Assembly (NCBI GenBank): GCA_031269065.1
Contig: JAIRWJ010000068.1
Span: 1 to 13,139 of the forward strand
From: Rickettsiales bacterium
GTDB lineage: Bacteria; Pseudomonadota; Alphaproteobacteria; Rickettsiales; UBA1997
DNA: 13,139 nt
Reading direction: 5' to 3'
Shown: positions 1-7,511 of the stretch, piece after piece
Position numbering within the stretch: position 1 is the stretch's first letter
Layout of the letters: every line of letters starts with the position of its first letter
Program-made: the position numbers and the translations under genes
The notes under the pieces: model-generated
The model's input: the letters and a program-made list of their open reading frames with translations, nothing else
Told to the model about the DNA's origin: nothing
Database searches by the model: none

Positions 1-192
1 AAGAAAAGCCAGAAGAGGGAAAAGAAGGAGAAGGAGGAGGAAAAATAGCTGAAGAGGAAGGGCCAGAAGAAAAATCGACCATACCCGGAGAGGGAGAAGA
101 AGAAGGAGAAATAGAAGAAGGAGAAATAGAAGAAGAAAAACCTTCTGAGGGAGAAGAGGGAGAGGAGGAAGCAACTGAAGAAAAGCCAGAAG
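1..192 (+). repeat. In-frame direct repeat in acidic gene (1-15 and 178-192)
   Basis: AAGAAAAGCCAGAAG is present at 1-15 and again at 178-192. The offset is 177 bp, exactly 59 codons, so both copies encode the same Glu-Lys-Pro-Glu run within similar flanking residues (EKPEEGEKE). This points to a longer degenerate repeat unit whose earlier copies may lie upstream of the window. The region between them is almost entirely purine on this strand. Confidence 0.6.
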
Positions 193-2024
193 AAGGAGAA
201 AAGGAAGAAGAACCGAACCATAATTCGGATAATAACTCAACTGAAGTTGAAGATTCCAATGAAAGTCTAGATGCGATAAAGAAGCCAAGGAGAGAAAATA
301 AAAGGGAATTAGAGAGGGAGAAGAAAGAATTGGCTGAAGAAGAGGAGGAAGAAAAAGAAACTCTGAGTCCAGAAGAAAAAGGAGCGAAAAGGGGAAAATC
401 GACAATGAGAACATCAATTAAAAAAGGAGTAAAAACAGGAGGGGGGGAAGGAGAAGAAGATACGACAAGTAATAGCAGCGGTAGCTCAAGTGATGAAAGT
501 AGCAACTCTAGTGATAGCTCAAGTGACCTAGATGAAAATGATAAAAGTACTGAAGACAATGAAGAAGAAAAAGTAAACGAAGAGGATGGAGAAAATGAGG
601 AAGAAAACTTCGGTAATCATCCCAATGGAAACGACAACTCAGAAGCAGAAAATACGGAGGAAGAAGTAGAAGAAATGCGTATTGGCGGAAGACCTGTGGA
701 TTTAGTAAAACAAAAATTAGACAACCTTAAGAATTTATACAGAGATATAGCGGAAAGTAATGAACCCGAAGAAAATGCCAAAAGATATGCTGGTAAAGAT
801 GGAATTTTTAGCATCCAGAATGGGCTTGTGGACGATCTAATGGATGCTAGCAAGAAAGATGATATTCTAGAGAAACTCAAAAAACTTGAGGGCGAGCGTA
901 AAGGAGTCCAGAAAAAAGATATCAGTAGATTAGAAAAAGCACTGGGAGAGATTGGCAACGGATACGAATCCGACGGCGCAGATTCTCCTGCTAGGCGTGG
1001 TGAAATATATAATGGTCTGACTCAGATAGCCATGTGTTTGGCCAGAAAGGAGTATAATAAAAAGGATGAAGAAGTAGAAGAAGAGGAAGAAGAGGAGGAA
1101 GAGGAAAAGGAAGAAGGAGAATTGGGAGAACCGTATGATAATAGTAAAGACAGTAAAAAGGGAAATGGTAAGAAAAGAAAAAAGAAAAAAGAAGAAACCG
1201 GTAACAAGGAAGAAGAGGAACAGGAACAGGAGCAGACAGAGAGCAGAGACTTTGACAAGGATTTTGCAGATCACATTAAAGAGGCGGAGGAGAAAGTAGA
1301 GGAGGTCTTGATAAAAGAACTAGAAGAGGAAAAAGGGAAAGAACACTTCAAAAATGATAACACCCTCTGCAGAACGCTCGCTGAAGCAGAGAGGGCTAGA
1401 TTCACGGCTATAAGTAATAAAGGTAAAAAAGATAATAAGAATAATGATGAAACCATCGAGGTAGAAAAAATAGCTGTTCATGCTGCCGATGGTGCCAGAG
1501 GGGTCGACTGGAATGAACTTTCAGATTCCTACAAGAAGGCTGTTAAAAATTATAACAACAGCATTAGTTTTCAAAATTTTAAGGATGAAAAAAATACAAA
1601 TGGAAGAACTCTTACATTTAAGAAAAATGGCGTGACAATGACTCTCAAACTTAACAAAGAACAGGGCGAAAATTTTGATATTCTTAGAATGAGCGAGTAC
1701 GTGGGCAAGGACGTTGGTATGTTTGGGGGTCTTCTGGAATATGTGAAAAATGACCCTAAATGTAGTATTGAGTTAATAGATTTACCGGCTATGATAGAAG
1801 TCAAGAGTAATAGGGTAGTTGCATTTGGTAAACAAGAAGAAAAAGCCCAAACTCTACTGGCCAATTTTGGTATGGAGGATCCTAGTGGTAGGCAAACCGG
1901 GGAACTCTTAACAGGTGAACATAGAAAATTATTCGAAGAGTCCTTTGGATATGCAAAATCTGGAAAAATACTTAAAGAAATTTATAGGAAAGCGGCGTCT
2001 TCTGTAACTAGCAAAAGCAAATAA
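1..2024 (+). CDS. Large acidic low-complexity protein, 5' end outside window; unknown function, possible secreted effector
   Basis: The frame is open from the first bases (first full codon at 3) to TAA at 2022-2024, about 673 codons. No in-frame ATG, GTG or TTG occurs before a TTG at 330, and the same Glu-rich composition continues upstream of it. The true start therefore lies before the window and 330 is not a convincing start. In order it shows Glu/Gly/Lys repeats (nt 3-200), an Asp/Asn linker, a Ser/Asp-rich tract (about 463-540), a helical-looking segment (about 675-1060), a second Glu tract followed by a Lys-rich stretch (about 1063-1230), a coiled-coil-like acidic helix (about 1245-1345), and a normal-complexity C-terminal region (about 1360-2021). 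I recognise no family in it. The last residues (IYRKAASSVTSKSK) are basic and hydrophilic, which is compatible with a type IV secretion tail, but that is inference. A signal peptide cannot be assessed because the N-terminus is missing. An acidic structural or nucleic-acid-mimicking protein is also possible. Confidence 0.82.
   Translation, partial: EKPEEGKEGEGGGKIAEEEGPEEKSTIPGEGEEEGEIEEGEIEEEKPSEGEEGEEEATEEKPEEGEKEEEPNHNSDNNSTEVEDSNESLDAIKKPRRENKRELEREKKELAEEEEEEKETLSPEEKGAKRGKSTMRTSIKKGVKTGGGEGEEDTTSNSSGSSSDESSNSSDSSSDLDENDKSTEDNEEEKVNEEDGENEEENFGNHPNGNDNSEAENTEEEVEEMRIGGRPVDLVKQKLDNLKNLYRDIAESNEPEENAKRYAGKDGIFSIQNGLVDDLMDASKKDDILEKLKKLEGERKGVQKKDISRLEKALGEIGNGYESDGADSPARRGEIYNGLTQIAMCLARKEYNKKDEEVEEEEEEEEEEKEEGELGEPYDNSKDSKKGNGKKRKKKKEETGNKEEEEQEQEQTESRDFDKDFADHIKEAEEKVEEVLIKELEEEKGKEHFKNDNTLCRTLAEAERARFTAISNKGKKDNKNNDETIEVEKIAVHAADGARGVDWNELSDSYKKAVKNYNNSISFQNFKDEKNTNGRTLTFKKNGVTMTLKLNKEQGENFDILRMSEYVGKDVGMFGGLLEYVKNDPKCSIELIDLPAMIEVKSNRVVAFGKQEEKAQTLLANFGMEDPSGRQTGELLTGEHRKLFEESFGYAKSGKILKEIYRKAASSVTSKSK
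105..134 (+). repeat. Two perfect tandem copies of a 15-bp unit
   Basis: GGAGAAATAGAAGAA occurs twice back to back (105-119 and 120-134) inside the acidic gene. It adds the five-residue unit Gly-Glu-Ile-Glu-Glu twice, in frame. The copies are identical at DNA level, which suggests recent slippage or duplication. Confidence 0.85.
482..526 (+). repeat. Ser-Ser-Asp repeat region
   Basis: TAGCTCAAGTGA appears at 482-493 and 515-526, an offset of 33 bp (11 codons). The encoded tract is a run of Ser broken by Asp, Glu and Asn, probably disordered. It could be a phosphorylation-rich linker if the protein acts inside a eukaryotic cell, but that is inference. Confidence 0.6.
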
Positions 2025-2032
2025 TTATGAAT

Positions 2033-2249
2033 TTATACCAGAAAGACCTTGATTTTGTGAGAAAAACCAGTGCTATCTGCTGTTTTCCTTGCTATTCCTA
2101 AGACAGTGAGCAGCTTGGCTACGCATCCCAAATTAACTTTTGCGTAAATAAATATCCCAACTATACACCCGCTTCCCAGACTTTCATTCTAGGAAGGCCG
2201 TAGCAAAAATTCCCATAAGTTGCCAGAGACTAACCGGAATAAAACAATT
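2033..2249 (-). pseudogene. Probable frameshifted remnant of a membrane-protein gene
   Basis: This is the 225-bp gap between the acidic gene and pnp, read on the minus strand. In the pnp frame, directly after the pnp stop, about 20 codons are open and contain MGIFATAFLE before TGA at 2184-2186. From 2188 another frame stays open for 51 codons to TAA at 2033-2035 and reads LGSGCIVGIFIYAKVNLG and then CVAKLLTVLGIA. A single-base change near 2187 would join the two into one hydrophobic, membrane-like C-terminus. No start codon with a ribosome-binding site is visible and I do not recognise the family. It could be chance open frame. No convincing terminator for either convergent gene is visible in this gap. 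Confidence 0.3.
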
Positions 2250-4385
2250 CTATCTTTTAGCTTTATGGGTAGTAGTACCTAGATCAGTTCCGGTTTTCTG
2301 GTCCACATCCTTATAGCTTAGCTTGGGCTTTCCTTTCTTATCGAACCCAAGAACTTTCACCTTTATGTCTCTGTTTTCCGTCAGAATATCGTCAACAAAG
2401 GCCACTCGGTAGTCTGCCAGTTCACTTATGTGGACGAAGCCATCTACATTATTGGGTAACTGGACAAATGCGCCTACATCAAGAATTTTAACAACTTTGC
2501 CGGTGTAGATCTTGCCAACCTCAGGCTCGAATGTTAGACTCTCTATCATCCTTATAGCCTCGTTGGCATTATCGCTGGATGAGGCCAATATTCTGATGGT
2601 GCCATCGTCTTTAATATCTATGGTGGTCTTGGTGGTTTCGGTTATATTTTTGATGTTCTTGCCCTGACTTCCGATGACATCCTTGATTTTATCCACTGGG
2701 ACCTTTAGGACGCTCATTCTTGGCGCTGATTCGGCTAGCTCCTTCCTAGATTCACCTATAGCTCCGAGCATTCGCTCTAAAATATGGAGTCTACCGACCT
2801 TTGCTTGCTCCAGAGCTACTCTCATGATCTCTATGGTCACACCTCTGCACTTTATATCCATCTGCAGTGCGGTGATGGAATCTCTGGTGCCTGCCACTTT
2901 GAAATCCATATCTCCGAGAAAATCCTCGTCACCCATTATATCCGTAAGCACCACAAACCTGTCCCCTTCTTTGACCAGACCCATGGCTATGCCGGCCACA
3001 GGGGCCTTCATGGGTACTCCTCCGGCCATAAGAGCCATGGAACTGGCACATACGGTAGCCATAGAGGAGGAGCCGTTGGATTCAGTTATTTCGGATACGA
3101 GACGGATCGTATAGGGAAACTCGCCGTTAGAGGCTCTTATGTTATTCAATGCTCTCCAGGCCAGTTTACCATGGCCGATCTCTCTCCTTCCAGGAGAACC
3201 AAGCTTGCCACATTCACCTACCGAATAGGGAGGAAAATTGTAGTGCAGCATGAACGTCTCTCTAAACAAATCCATTCCCACACCGTCGACAATCTGCTCG
3301 TCATAGCTGGAACCCAGAGTAAGGACGCAGAGCGATTGCGTTTCTCCTCGGGTGAAGAGAGCTGAACCGTGTACAACGGACCTGGGTAGAATATCCACCT
3401 CCACCTCTATAGGCCTGACCTGGTCCTTGTCTCTACCATCAATGCGTTTTCCGGAGGTTAATAGTTTCTGCCGCACAACATCCTTCTGCAGGTGTTTAAA
3501 TATTGAATCCACACCATTCTGCAGAGTTTCACTGGAACCATCGGGAACGAATTTCTCAACCAGTCTGTCCTTTACAGTCTGCAGAGCGGCCACTCTTTCC
3601 TGTTTGTCTACAATTCGGAAGGCTTGGACCACATCTTCTTTAGCAAAACTATCAATCTCTCTTTCCAGTCCGGGATTATCTTTATTGGACATGCTGAGTT
3701 TTTCCACAGTGAACTCCGATGCAAGCTCATTTATCATAGCAACTATTGGTTTTAGAGAATTGTGGGCAAATTGGATTGCCAGTAACATCTCAGCTTCTGA
3801 AAGCTCCTTTACCTCTGATTCCACCATAAGCACAGAATCCTCTGTGCCGGCCACTACCAAATCCAGTCTCCCATTGTTCTCAAATGGTTTTGGTGGATTT
3901 AGAATAAATTCACCATCCCGGTAACCTACTCTAACGGCAGCCGTTGGCCCATTGAATGCAGCTTTTGACAAAGTCAGTGCCGCGGAGGCAGCTGTGCTGG
4001 CAAGAACCTCCACTGGAAACCTTTCGTCACAGGAAAGCAAGGTACAAAATATATTTGTTTCATACCTATAGTCTGTTGGAAAGAGTGGCCTTATAGGTCT
4101 GTCTATCAGCCTAGAAATCAGAACTTCTCGCTCACTTGGCTTGGTTTCTCTCTTTATAAAACCCGGGGGTATCTGCCCGGCTGCGTAGAACCTTTCTATG
4201 TAGGAAATCGTCAGGGGTACAAAATCTATACCCGTGGTTTCCTTGGTCGCTATAGTTACATTAGCCATAACAATGGTGTCACCAGCTCTAGCTACAACGC
4301 TACTCGCCTGTCTGCCCATTTTGCCGGTTTCTAGGCTCAACGAAACACCACCCCAGCTAATTTTCTTTTTTATAATATTAAACAT
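2250..4385 (-). CDS. pnp: Polyribonucleotide nucleotidyltransferase (PNPase)
   Basis: PNPase is a phosphate-dependent 3'-5' exoribonuclease. It degrades mRNA in the cytoplasm, usually as a trimer and often within a degradosome. The 711-residue protein has the full family layout: a first RNase PH-like domain (about residues 1-210, with YIERFYAAGQIPPGF and RLIDRPIRPLFP), a helical linker, the catalytic second RNase PH domain (about 310-545, with LFTRGETQ, GSPGRREIGHGKLAWRAL, TESNGSSSMATVCASS and the acidic DFLGDMDFKVAGTRD segment), a KH domain (about 555-610, with IGSQGKNIKNI) and an S1 domain (about 620-690). The length matches the family norm. The frame also contains a TTG two codons upstream (4391), but the AGGA at 4397-4394 sits 8 nt from ATG 4385 and only 2 nt from that TTG, so ATG 4385 is preferred. 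The gene lies 20 bp behind rpsO, the usual pairing, and is probably co-transcribed with it. Confidence 0.97.
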   Translation of the reverse strand: MFNIIKKKISWGGVSLSLETGKMGRQASSVVARAGDTIVMANVTIATKETTGIDFVPLTISYIERFYAAGQIPPGFIKRETKPSEREVLISRLIDRPIRPLFPTDYRYETNIFCTLLSCDERFPVEVLASTAASAALTLSKAAFNGPTAAVRVGYRDGEFILNPPKPFENNGRLDLVVAGTEDSVLMVESEVKELSEAEMLLAIQFAHNSLKPIVAMINELASEFTVEKLSMSNKDNPGLEREIDSFAKEDVVQAFRIVDKQERVAALQTVKDRLVEKFVPDGSSETLQNGVDSIFKHLQKDVVRQKLLTSGKRIDGRDKDQVRPIEVEVDILPRSVVHGSALFTRGETQSLCVLTLGSSYDEQIVDGVGMDLFRETFMLHYNFPPYSVGECGKLGSPGRREIGHGKLAWRALNNIRASNGEFPYTIRLVSEITESNGSSSMATVCASSMALMAGGVPMKAPVAGIAMGLVKEGDRFVVLTDIMGDEDFLGDMDFKVAGTRDSITALQMDIKCRGVTIEIMRVALEQAKVGRLHILERMLGAIGESRKELAESAPRMSVLKVPVDKIKDVIGSQGKNIKNITETTKTTIDIKDDGTIRILASSSDNANEAIRMIESLTFEPEVGKIYTGKVVKILDVGAFVQLPNNVDGFVHISELADYRVAFVDDILTENRDIKVKVLGFDKKGKPKLSYKDVDQKTGTDLGTTTHKAKR

Positions 4386-4393
4386 ATCCAACT

Positions 4394-4397
4394 TCCT
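4394..4397 (-). promoter_or_regulatory. Ribosome-binding site deciding the pnp start
   Basis: AGGA on the minus strand is 8 nt upstream of ATG 4385 and too close to the alternative TTG at 4391. It lies in the 20-bp rpsO-pnp spacer. Confidence 0.6.
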
Positions 4398-4405
4398 AAT
4401 TGTTT

Positions 4406-4738
4406 TTATACTGTACCTTCGCGTGGTTCAGACCCAGTTGTTTCAGTATTTAGGCGTCCCCGCTTTGCCCCCCTGGAATCCAGGATCTCCACTAGCTTCC
4501 TACGTCTTTCCGGTGATTGCCTCTGTAAATACTTGAGTAATCTCTTCTTCCGAGCAACCAAAACCATTAACCCGTTCCGGGAAGAGAAATCCTTTTTGTG
4601 GGTTTTTGCATGTTCTGTCAGATTCTTTATTCTTTCGGTTATAATTGCACACTGGACCTCCACAGACCCCGTGTCATTATCGCCAACAGCAAACCTGTCT
4701 ATCAATTTCTTCTTTGTCTCCTTTGCAATACTGGCCAT
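4406..4738 (-). CDS. rpsO: 30S ribosomal protein uS15 with C-terminal extension
   Basis: uS15 is a primary 16S rRNA-binding protein of the small-subunit platform. It begins MASIAKETKKKLIDRFA and carries the family core HAKTHKKDFSSRNGLMVLVA followed by the RKKRLLKYLQRQSPERRRKL helix. The usual bacterial protein has about 89 residues and ends soon after this helix. This one has 110, with roughly 20 extra C-terminal residues of mixed polar type (from about RGAKRGRL to EPREGTV). An AAAGG lies about 7 nt before the ATG. pnp follows after 20 bp. In other bacteria S15 represses its own mRNA through a leader structure, but I did not identify an equivalent here. Confidence 0.96.
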   Translation of the reverse strand: MASIAKETKKKLIDRFAVGDNDTGSVEVQCAIITERIKNLTEHAKTHKKDFSSRNGLMVLVARKKRLLKYLQRQSPERRRKLVEILDSRGAKRGRLNTETTGSEPREGTV

Positions 4739-4788
4739 CTCTAACCTTTTGAGTTTATTAAAATTTAAAAGAACCGCCTCAAAATGCA

Positions 4789-4815
4789 GTTATCGCAGTC
4801 AGCATAGAGTGCCAA
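4789..4815 (-). promoter_or_regulatory. Candidate rpsO-pnp promoter
   Basis: On the minus strand TTGGCA (4815-4810) is followed after 15 bp by GATAAC (4794-4789), leaving a leader of roughly 40-45 nt before rpsO. The spacer is shorter than ideal and the -10 is only fair. A second candidate closer to the gene (TTGAGG ... TAATAA) is no better. An rpsO promoter is expected in this stretch because the gene upstream is broken and apparently non-coding. Confidence 0.3.
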
Positions 4816-4938
4816 AATAAAAAATCTAGGTCTAAAAATTCATTTTGAATATTATATTTTATTTTCCAGACCGTAGGTGTGCGATTTCATCCTCAGGTCA
4901 TAGTCGGCCAATAGCCTAGCTCTATTGCGATGGAATAT

Positions 4939-5207
4939 TTATAGAATGGCTTGGTCCGGAACTAGTAAATTTTCCAGATCGTTAATATTTTCAGTTATTA
5001 TGTTGCGGTCGCTGACAAGATTTTATCCAGTATACATATTCCTGATGCAAAAAATACCCTCCCTCGCTAGTTTTAACATCTGGCATTAGCCCGGTGAAGG
5101 AATAGCATTTTCTCAACAACCAACAATATTTTCCATATTACTTTTCCCGGGACAACATTCGTATCTGCAATGGTTCTATCTAAATCGAATAGTAGGTCTT
5201 TTTTCAC
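4939..5207 (-). pseudogene. Remnant of a HAD-superfamily hydrolase gene
   Basis: This lies in the 472-bp gap (4739-5210) between uvrD and rpsO. On the minus strand a GTG at 5207, three bases after the uvrD stop, opens a 44-codon frame beginning VKKDLLFDLDRTIADT. That is a HAD motif I (DxDxT) at its usual place near the N-terminus, but with Arg where these phosphatases normally have Gly. The frame stops at 5073-5075, far short of the roughly 200 residues expected. Protein-like pieces follow in other frames, for example ITENINDLENLLVPDQAIL ending at 4939, and RLLADYDLRMKSHTYGLENK further on near 4865-4910. The pattern fits a gene inactivated by frameshifts and deletions, perhaps a phosphoglycolate phosphatase type. 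Subfamily is not assignable. The rest of the gap down to 4739 holds only the probable rpsO promoter and leader. Confidence 0.5.
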
Positions 5208-5210
5208 AAT

Positions 5211-7259
5211 TCACTCTGGAAGGTATAATGGAGAATCATATTCATATTCGGAAAACCGTTCGGCTCTGGTTGGGTTGGTGCCACCATTTGTATAATTTTT
5301 ATTCGTATAGTCGTTCCGGGCGTAGTAGTCACTGTAGTATTGACTATCAAGTTCGCAGCTCACTAGGTCCAGACTATCATTTGGCAGTTCGTCTATGAAT
5401 CTAGATTTCTCCATAGCAATTATTTCCCTATTTTCGTACTTGAACAGGGAATGACTGATATATAGCCTTTTCCTGGCTCTGGTCAGAGCAACGTAGGCTA
5501 GCCTCCGCTCCTCCTCCAGACCGCCGGGCTCCTCCAGAGACCTAGGGCTCGGGAATATACCCTCCTGCCAGTTTGGAAGGAATACTGCTCTGAACTCTAA
5601 ACCTTTGGCGGCATGCATGGTCATGACATTAACTGCCTCCAGGGAAAAGTCATCCTCTTCGCTGCGACTCATAAGACTGGTATATTCCAGAAAGCTATCT
5701 ACCGTTGAAAAATCCCCTAGGGTATCCACCAATTCATCTATATTCTCTAGCTTTGTCCGAGATTCTATATCCGAATCCAGATCGAAAGATTCCCTTAGCC
5801 TGGTTCTCCTCAAAATGTTTTGCATCAAAATTTTTGGTACTATTGATCCAATTTCGTTGTGCCATCTGATAATGCTATTGGCGAAGTCTAGAACCTTGTC
5901 TCGGGTTTTGCCCGCTATTGTTCCGTTGGAGCAAAGGTTCGAAAGGGCTACCAGACGATTTACGCCGTTGTAGATAGCGTAGTCCCTCAATTTAGAGATT
6001 GTTGCCGGTCCCACACCTCTTTTGGGTGAATTAATAACTCTTTCAAAGGCTAGAGAATCATTCAGATTATTAACAAGACGCAGATAGGCCAGACACTCCT
6101 TAATTTCTCTTCTTTCGAAGAATTTTGTCCCGCCAACTATTTTATATGGTAGCTGGAACCTTAGAAAGACATCCTCCATGATTCTCGTCTGGTAGCTGGC
6201 CCTGATGAGTATACCAACTTCTCCATAGCTGTCGATGGAGCCACTATCCTTTAGTTTTTTTATCTCTTTGACCATGACTATAGCTTCCTGCTTCATGTCA
6301 TTGCATCTATTGACCCGTACCCTGTCGTTAGAGCCGTCCTTGCCTGCGTAGAGGGTTTTGCTGTGTCTATACCTGTTATGGGCTATCAGCGCCGAAGCTG
6401 CGTTCAGTATATTCTGGGTTGATCTGTAGTTTCTCTCCAGCTTTAGCACCTTAGCTCTGCTGTAGTCGTCTACAAATTGGAGCATATTGTTTATATCTGC
6501 CCCTCTCCAGCCATAGATAGACTGATCATCATCACCCACACAGGTCAACTTGACATACTCATTTTTTTCCACACCCGATATGAGTTTTAGCCATTGACGC
6601 TGTACTGCGTTTGTGTCCTGATACTCATCTACCAGTAAATAGTTCAGAGTTTCATTGTAATGTTTCCGAATATCGTCGCAGTCTGTCAGAAGCTTCAGCA
6701 CATTTAGCAGAAGGTCATTGAAGTCGCAGCCGTTGTTCTGTTTCAATTTGGAATTATAGACCTCACAGATTTCGGCTAGCCGATAGAGGGAATTATCTGT
6801 CCCAGGCCTTCCATTCTTGATTCTTCCTATCATTTCCGAATAATATTTAGGACTGCAATCCCGAGAATCTACATCAAAATCCTGCATTATCCTCCTTATC
6901 AGAGAAATCTGTTCCGAGTTATCAACTATAGCGAAGTCCCTGTTTAGACCTAGGCGATCACCATGTTCTCTGAGGATTCTGGCTGAAACCGAGTGGAAGG
7001 TTCCAATCCACATTCCCGAAGTGTTTCCGCTGACCATGCTGGCGACACGTTTTTTAACCTCATCTGCTGCTCTGTTTGTAAATGTCACGGCTAGCAGATT
7101 CTGAGCCTGAGCAAAGTTATTTTCCAGCAAATAGGCTATCTTTGATGTCAAAACTCTGGTTTTACCGGTGCCAGCCCCGGCCAAAAGCAGCAGAGGACCA
7201 TCGTTGTATAGGACAGCCTCTAGTTGGTCACTATTCAAACTATTCAGTAGTTCCTGCAT
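5211..7259 (-). CDS. uvrD: UvrD/PcrA-type superfamily 1 DNA helicase
   Basis: This is an ATP-dependent 3'-5' DNA helicase of the UvrD/PcrA/Rep group, acting in nucleotide excision repair, mismatch repair and removal of stalled complexes. The 682-residue protein carries the SF1A motifs in order: Walker A AGAGTGKT (27-34), Ia VTFTNRAADEV (58-68), Ib GTFHS, Walker B DEYQDT (211-216), III GDDDQSIYGWRGA (242-254), IV ERNYRST (275-281), the 2B-domain segment around FERREIKECLAYLRL, V MTMHAAKGLEF and VI EERRLAYVALTRARKRL. Its length is slightly below the E. coli protein (about 720), and the last 50 residues form a Tyr/Asn-rich tail unlike the usual C-terminus. ATG 7259 is preceded in frame by a stop at 7262-7260, so it is the earliest possible start, yet no Shine-Dalgarno precedes it. 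Motifs clearly say UvrD/PcrA family, and the choice between UvrD and PcrA names is conventional. Confidence 0.95.
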   Translation of the reverse strand: MQELLNSLNSDQLEAVLYNDGPLLLLAGAGTGKTRVLTSKIAYLLENNFAQAQNLLAVTFTNRAADEVKKRVASMVSGNTSGMWIGTFHSVSARILREHGDRLGLNRDFAIVDNSEQISLIRRIMQDFDVDSRDCSPKYYSEMIGRIKNGRPGTDNSLYRLAEICEVYNSKLKQNNGCDFNDLLLNVLKLLTDCDDIRKHYNETLNYLLVDEYQDTNAVQRQWLKLISGVEKNEYVKLTCVGDDDQSIYGWRGADINNMLQFVDDYSRAKVLKLERNYRSTQNILNAASALIAHNRYRHSKTLYAGKDGSNDRVRVNRCNDMKQEAIVMVKEIKKLKDSGSIDSYGEVGILIRASYQTRIMEDVFLRFQLPYKIVGGTKFFERREIKECLAYLRLVNNLNDSLAFERVINSPKRGVGPATISKLRDYAIYNGVNRLVALSNLCSNGTIAGKTRDKVLDFANSIIRWHNEIGSIVPKILMQNILRRTRLRESFDLDSDIESRTKLENIDELVDTLGDFSTVDSFLEYTSLMSRSEEDDFSLEAVNVMTMHAAKGLEFRAVFLPNWQEGIFPSPRSLEEPGGLEEERRLAYVALTRARKRLYISHSLFKYENREIIAMEKSRFIDELPNDSLDLVSCELDSQYYSDYYARNDYTNKNYTNGGTNPTRAERFSEYEYDSPLYLPE

Positions 7260-7405
7260 CTAAAGGTGATAATAATTCCCGGAAAAACCATATTCTTCAA
7301 CAAAATTTTGTCAAATGGAAATAGGTGACTGTTTTCTCCCAATCCTATTCCATCAATAGCTTTTCTGAGATATTTGTTTCCACAATTTCTAGCTAAATTG
7401 AGCAC
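7244..7405 (-). other. Unexplained 53-codon open frame overlapping the uvrD start
   Basis: On the minus strand a GTG at 7405 opens a frame of 53 codons that ends with TGA at 7246-7244, inside the first codons of uvrD, giving a 16-nt overlap. The frame is open upstream to about 7440 but has no ATG. The product reads like real protein (NKYLRKAIDGIGLGENSHLF, FPFDKILLKNMVFPGIIITF) but matches nothing I know. There is no clear ribosome-binding site before the GTG. It may be the C-terminal scrap of a decayed gene, a small gene translationally coupled to uvrD (which lacks its own ribosome-binding site), or chance. Confidence 0.25.
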
Positions 7406-7443
7406 CTTATAAATTTTGTTCAGTACAAACTGTGTGTATCATT

Positions 7444-7449
7444 TATAAT
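7444..7449 (+). promoter_or_regulatory. Candidate -10 element for cca
   Basis: A perfect TATAAT lies about 63 bp before the cca ATG in the divergent 252-bp intergenic region. No good -35 hexamer is found at 16-18 bp (TTGTTC is 22 bp away), so the assignment is weak. The cca ribosome-binding site is probably AGGA at 7498-7501, 10 nt before ATG 7512. Confidence 0.35.
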
Positions 7450-7511
7450 TTTCTTGCAATGGAGAAATATCTGCTGCACACTTGGCTGACACCACATAGG
7501 ATCATTAGCGG

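Noticed and set aside
330..332. TTG at 330 as the start of the acidic gene
   Set aside because: The frame is open upstream to the window edge with the same composition and in-frame repeats, and no ribosome-binding site is specifically placed for this TTG in the purine-rich background.
617..1456. Several antisense open frames with Ser/Phe/Leu-rich, membrane-like products opposite the acidic gene
   Set aside because: They are the complement of purine-rich Glu/Lys codons, which always read as Ser, Phe and Leu on the other strand. They have no ribosome-binding sites or conserved motifs.
2674..3924. Long plus-strand open frames opposite pnp (up to 193 codons)
   Set aside because: pnp is complete, with every domain conserved on the minus strand. 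The plus-strand products show no recognisable family and are shadows of its codon use.
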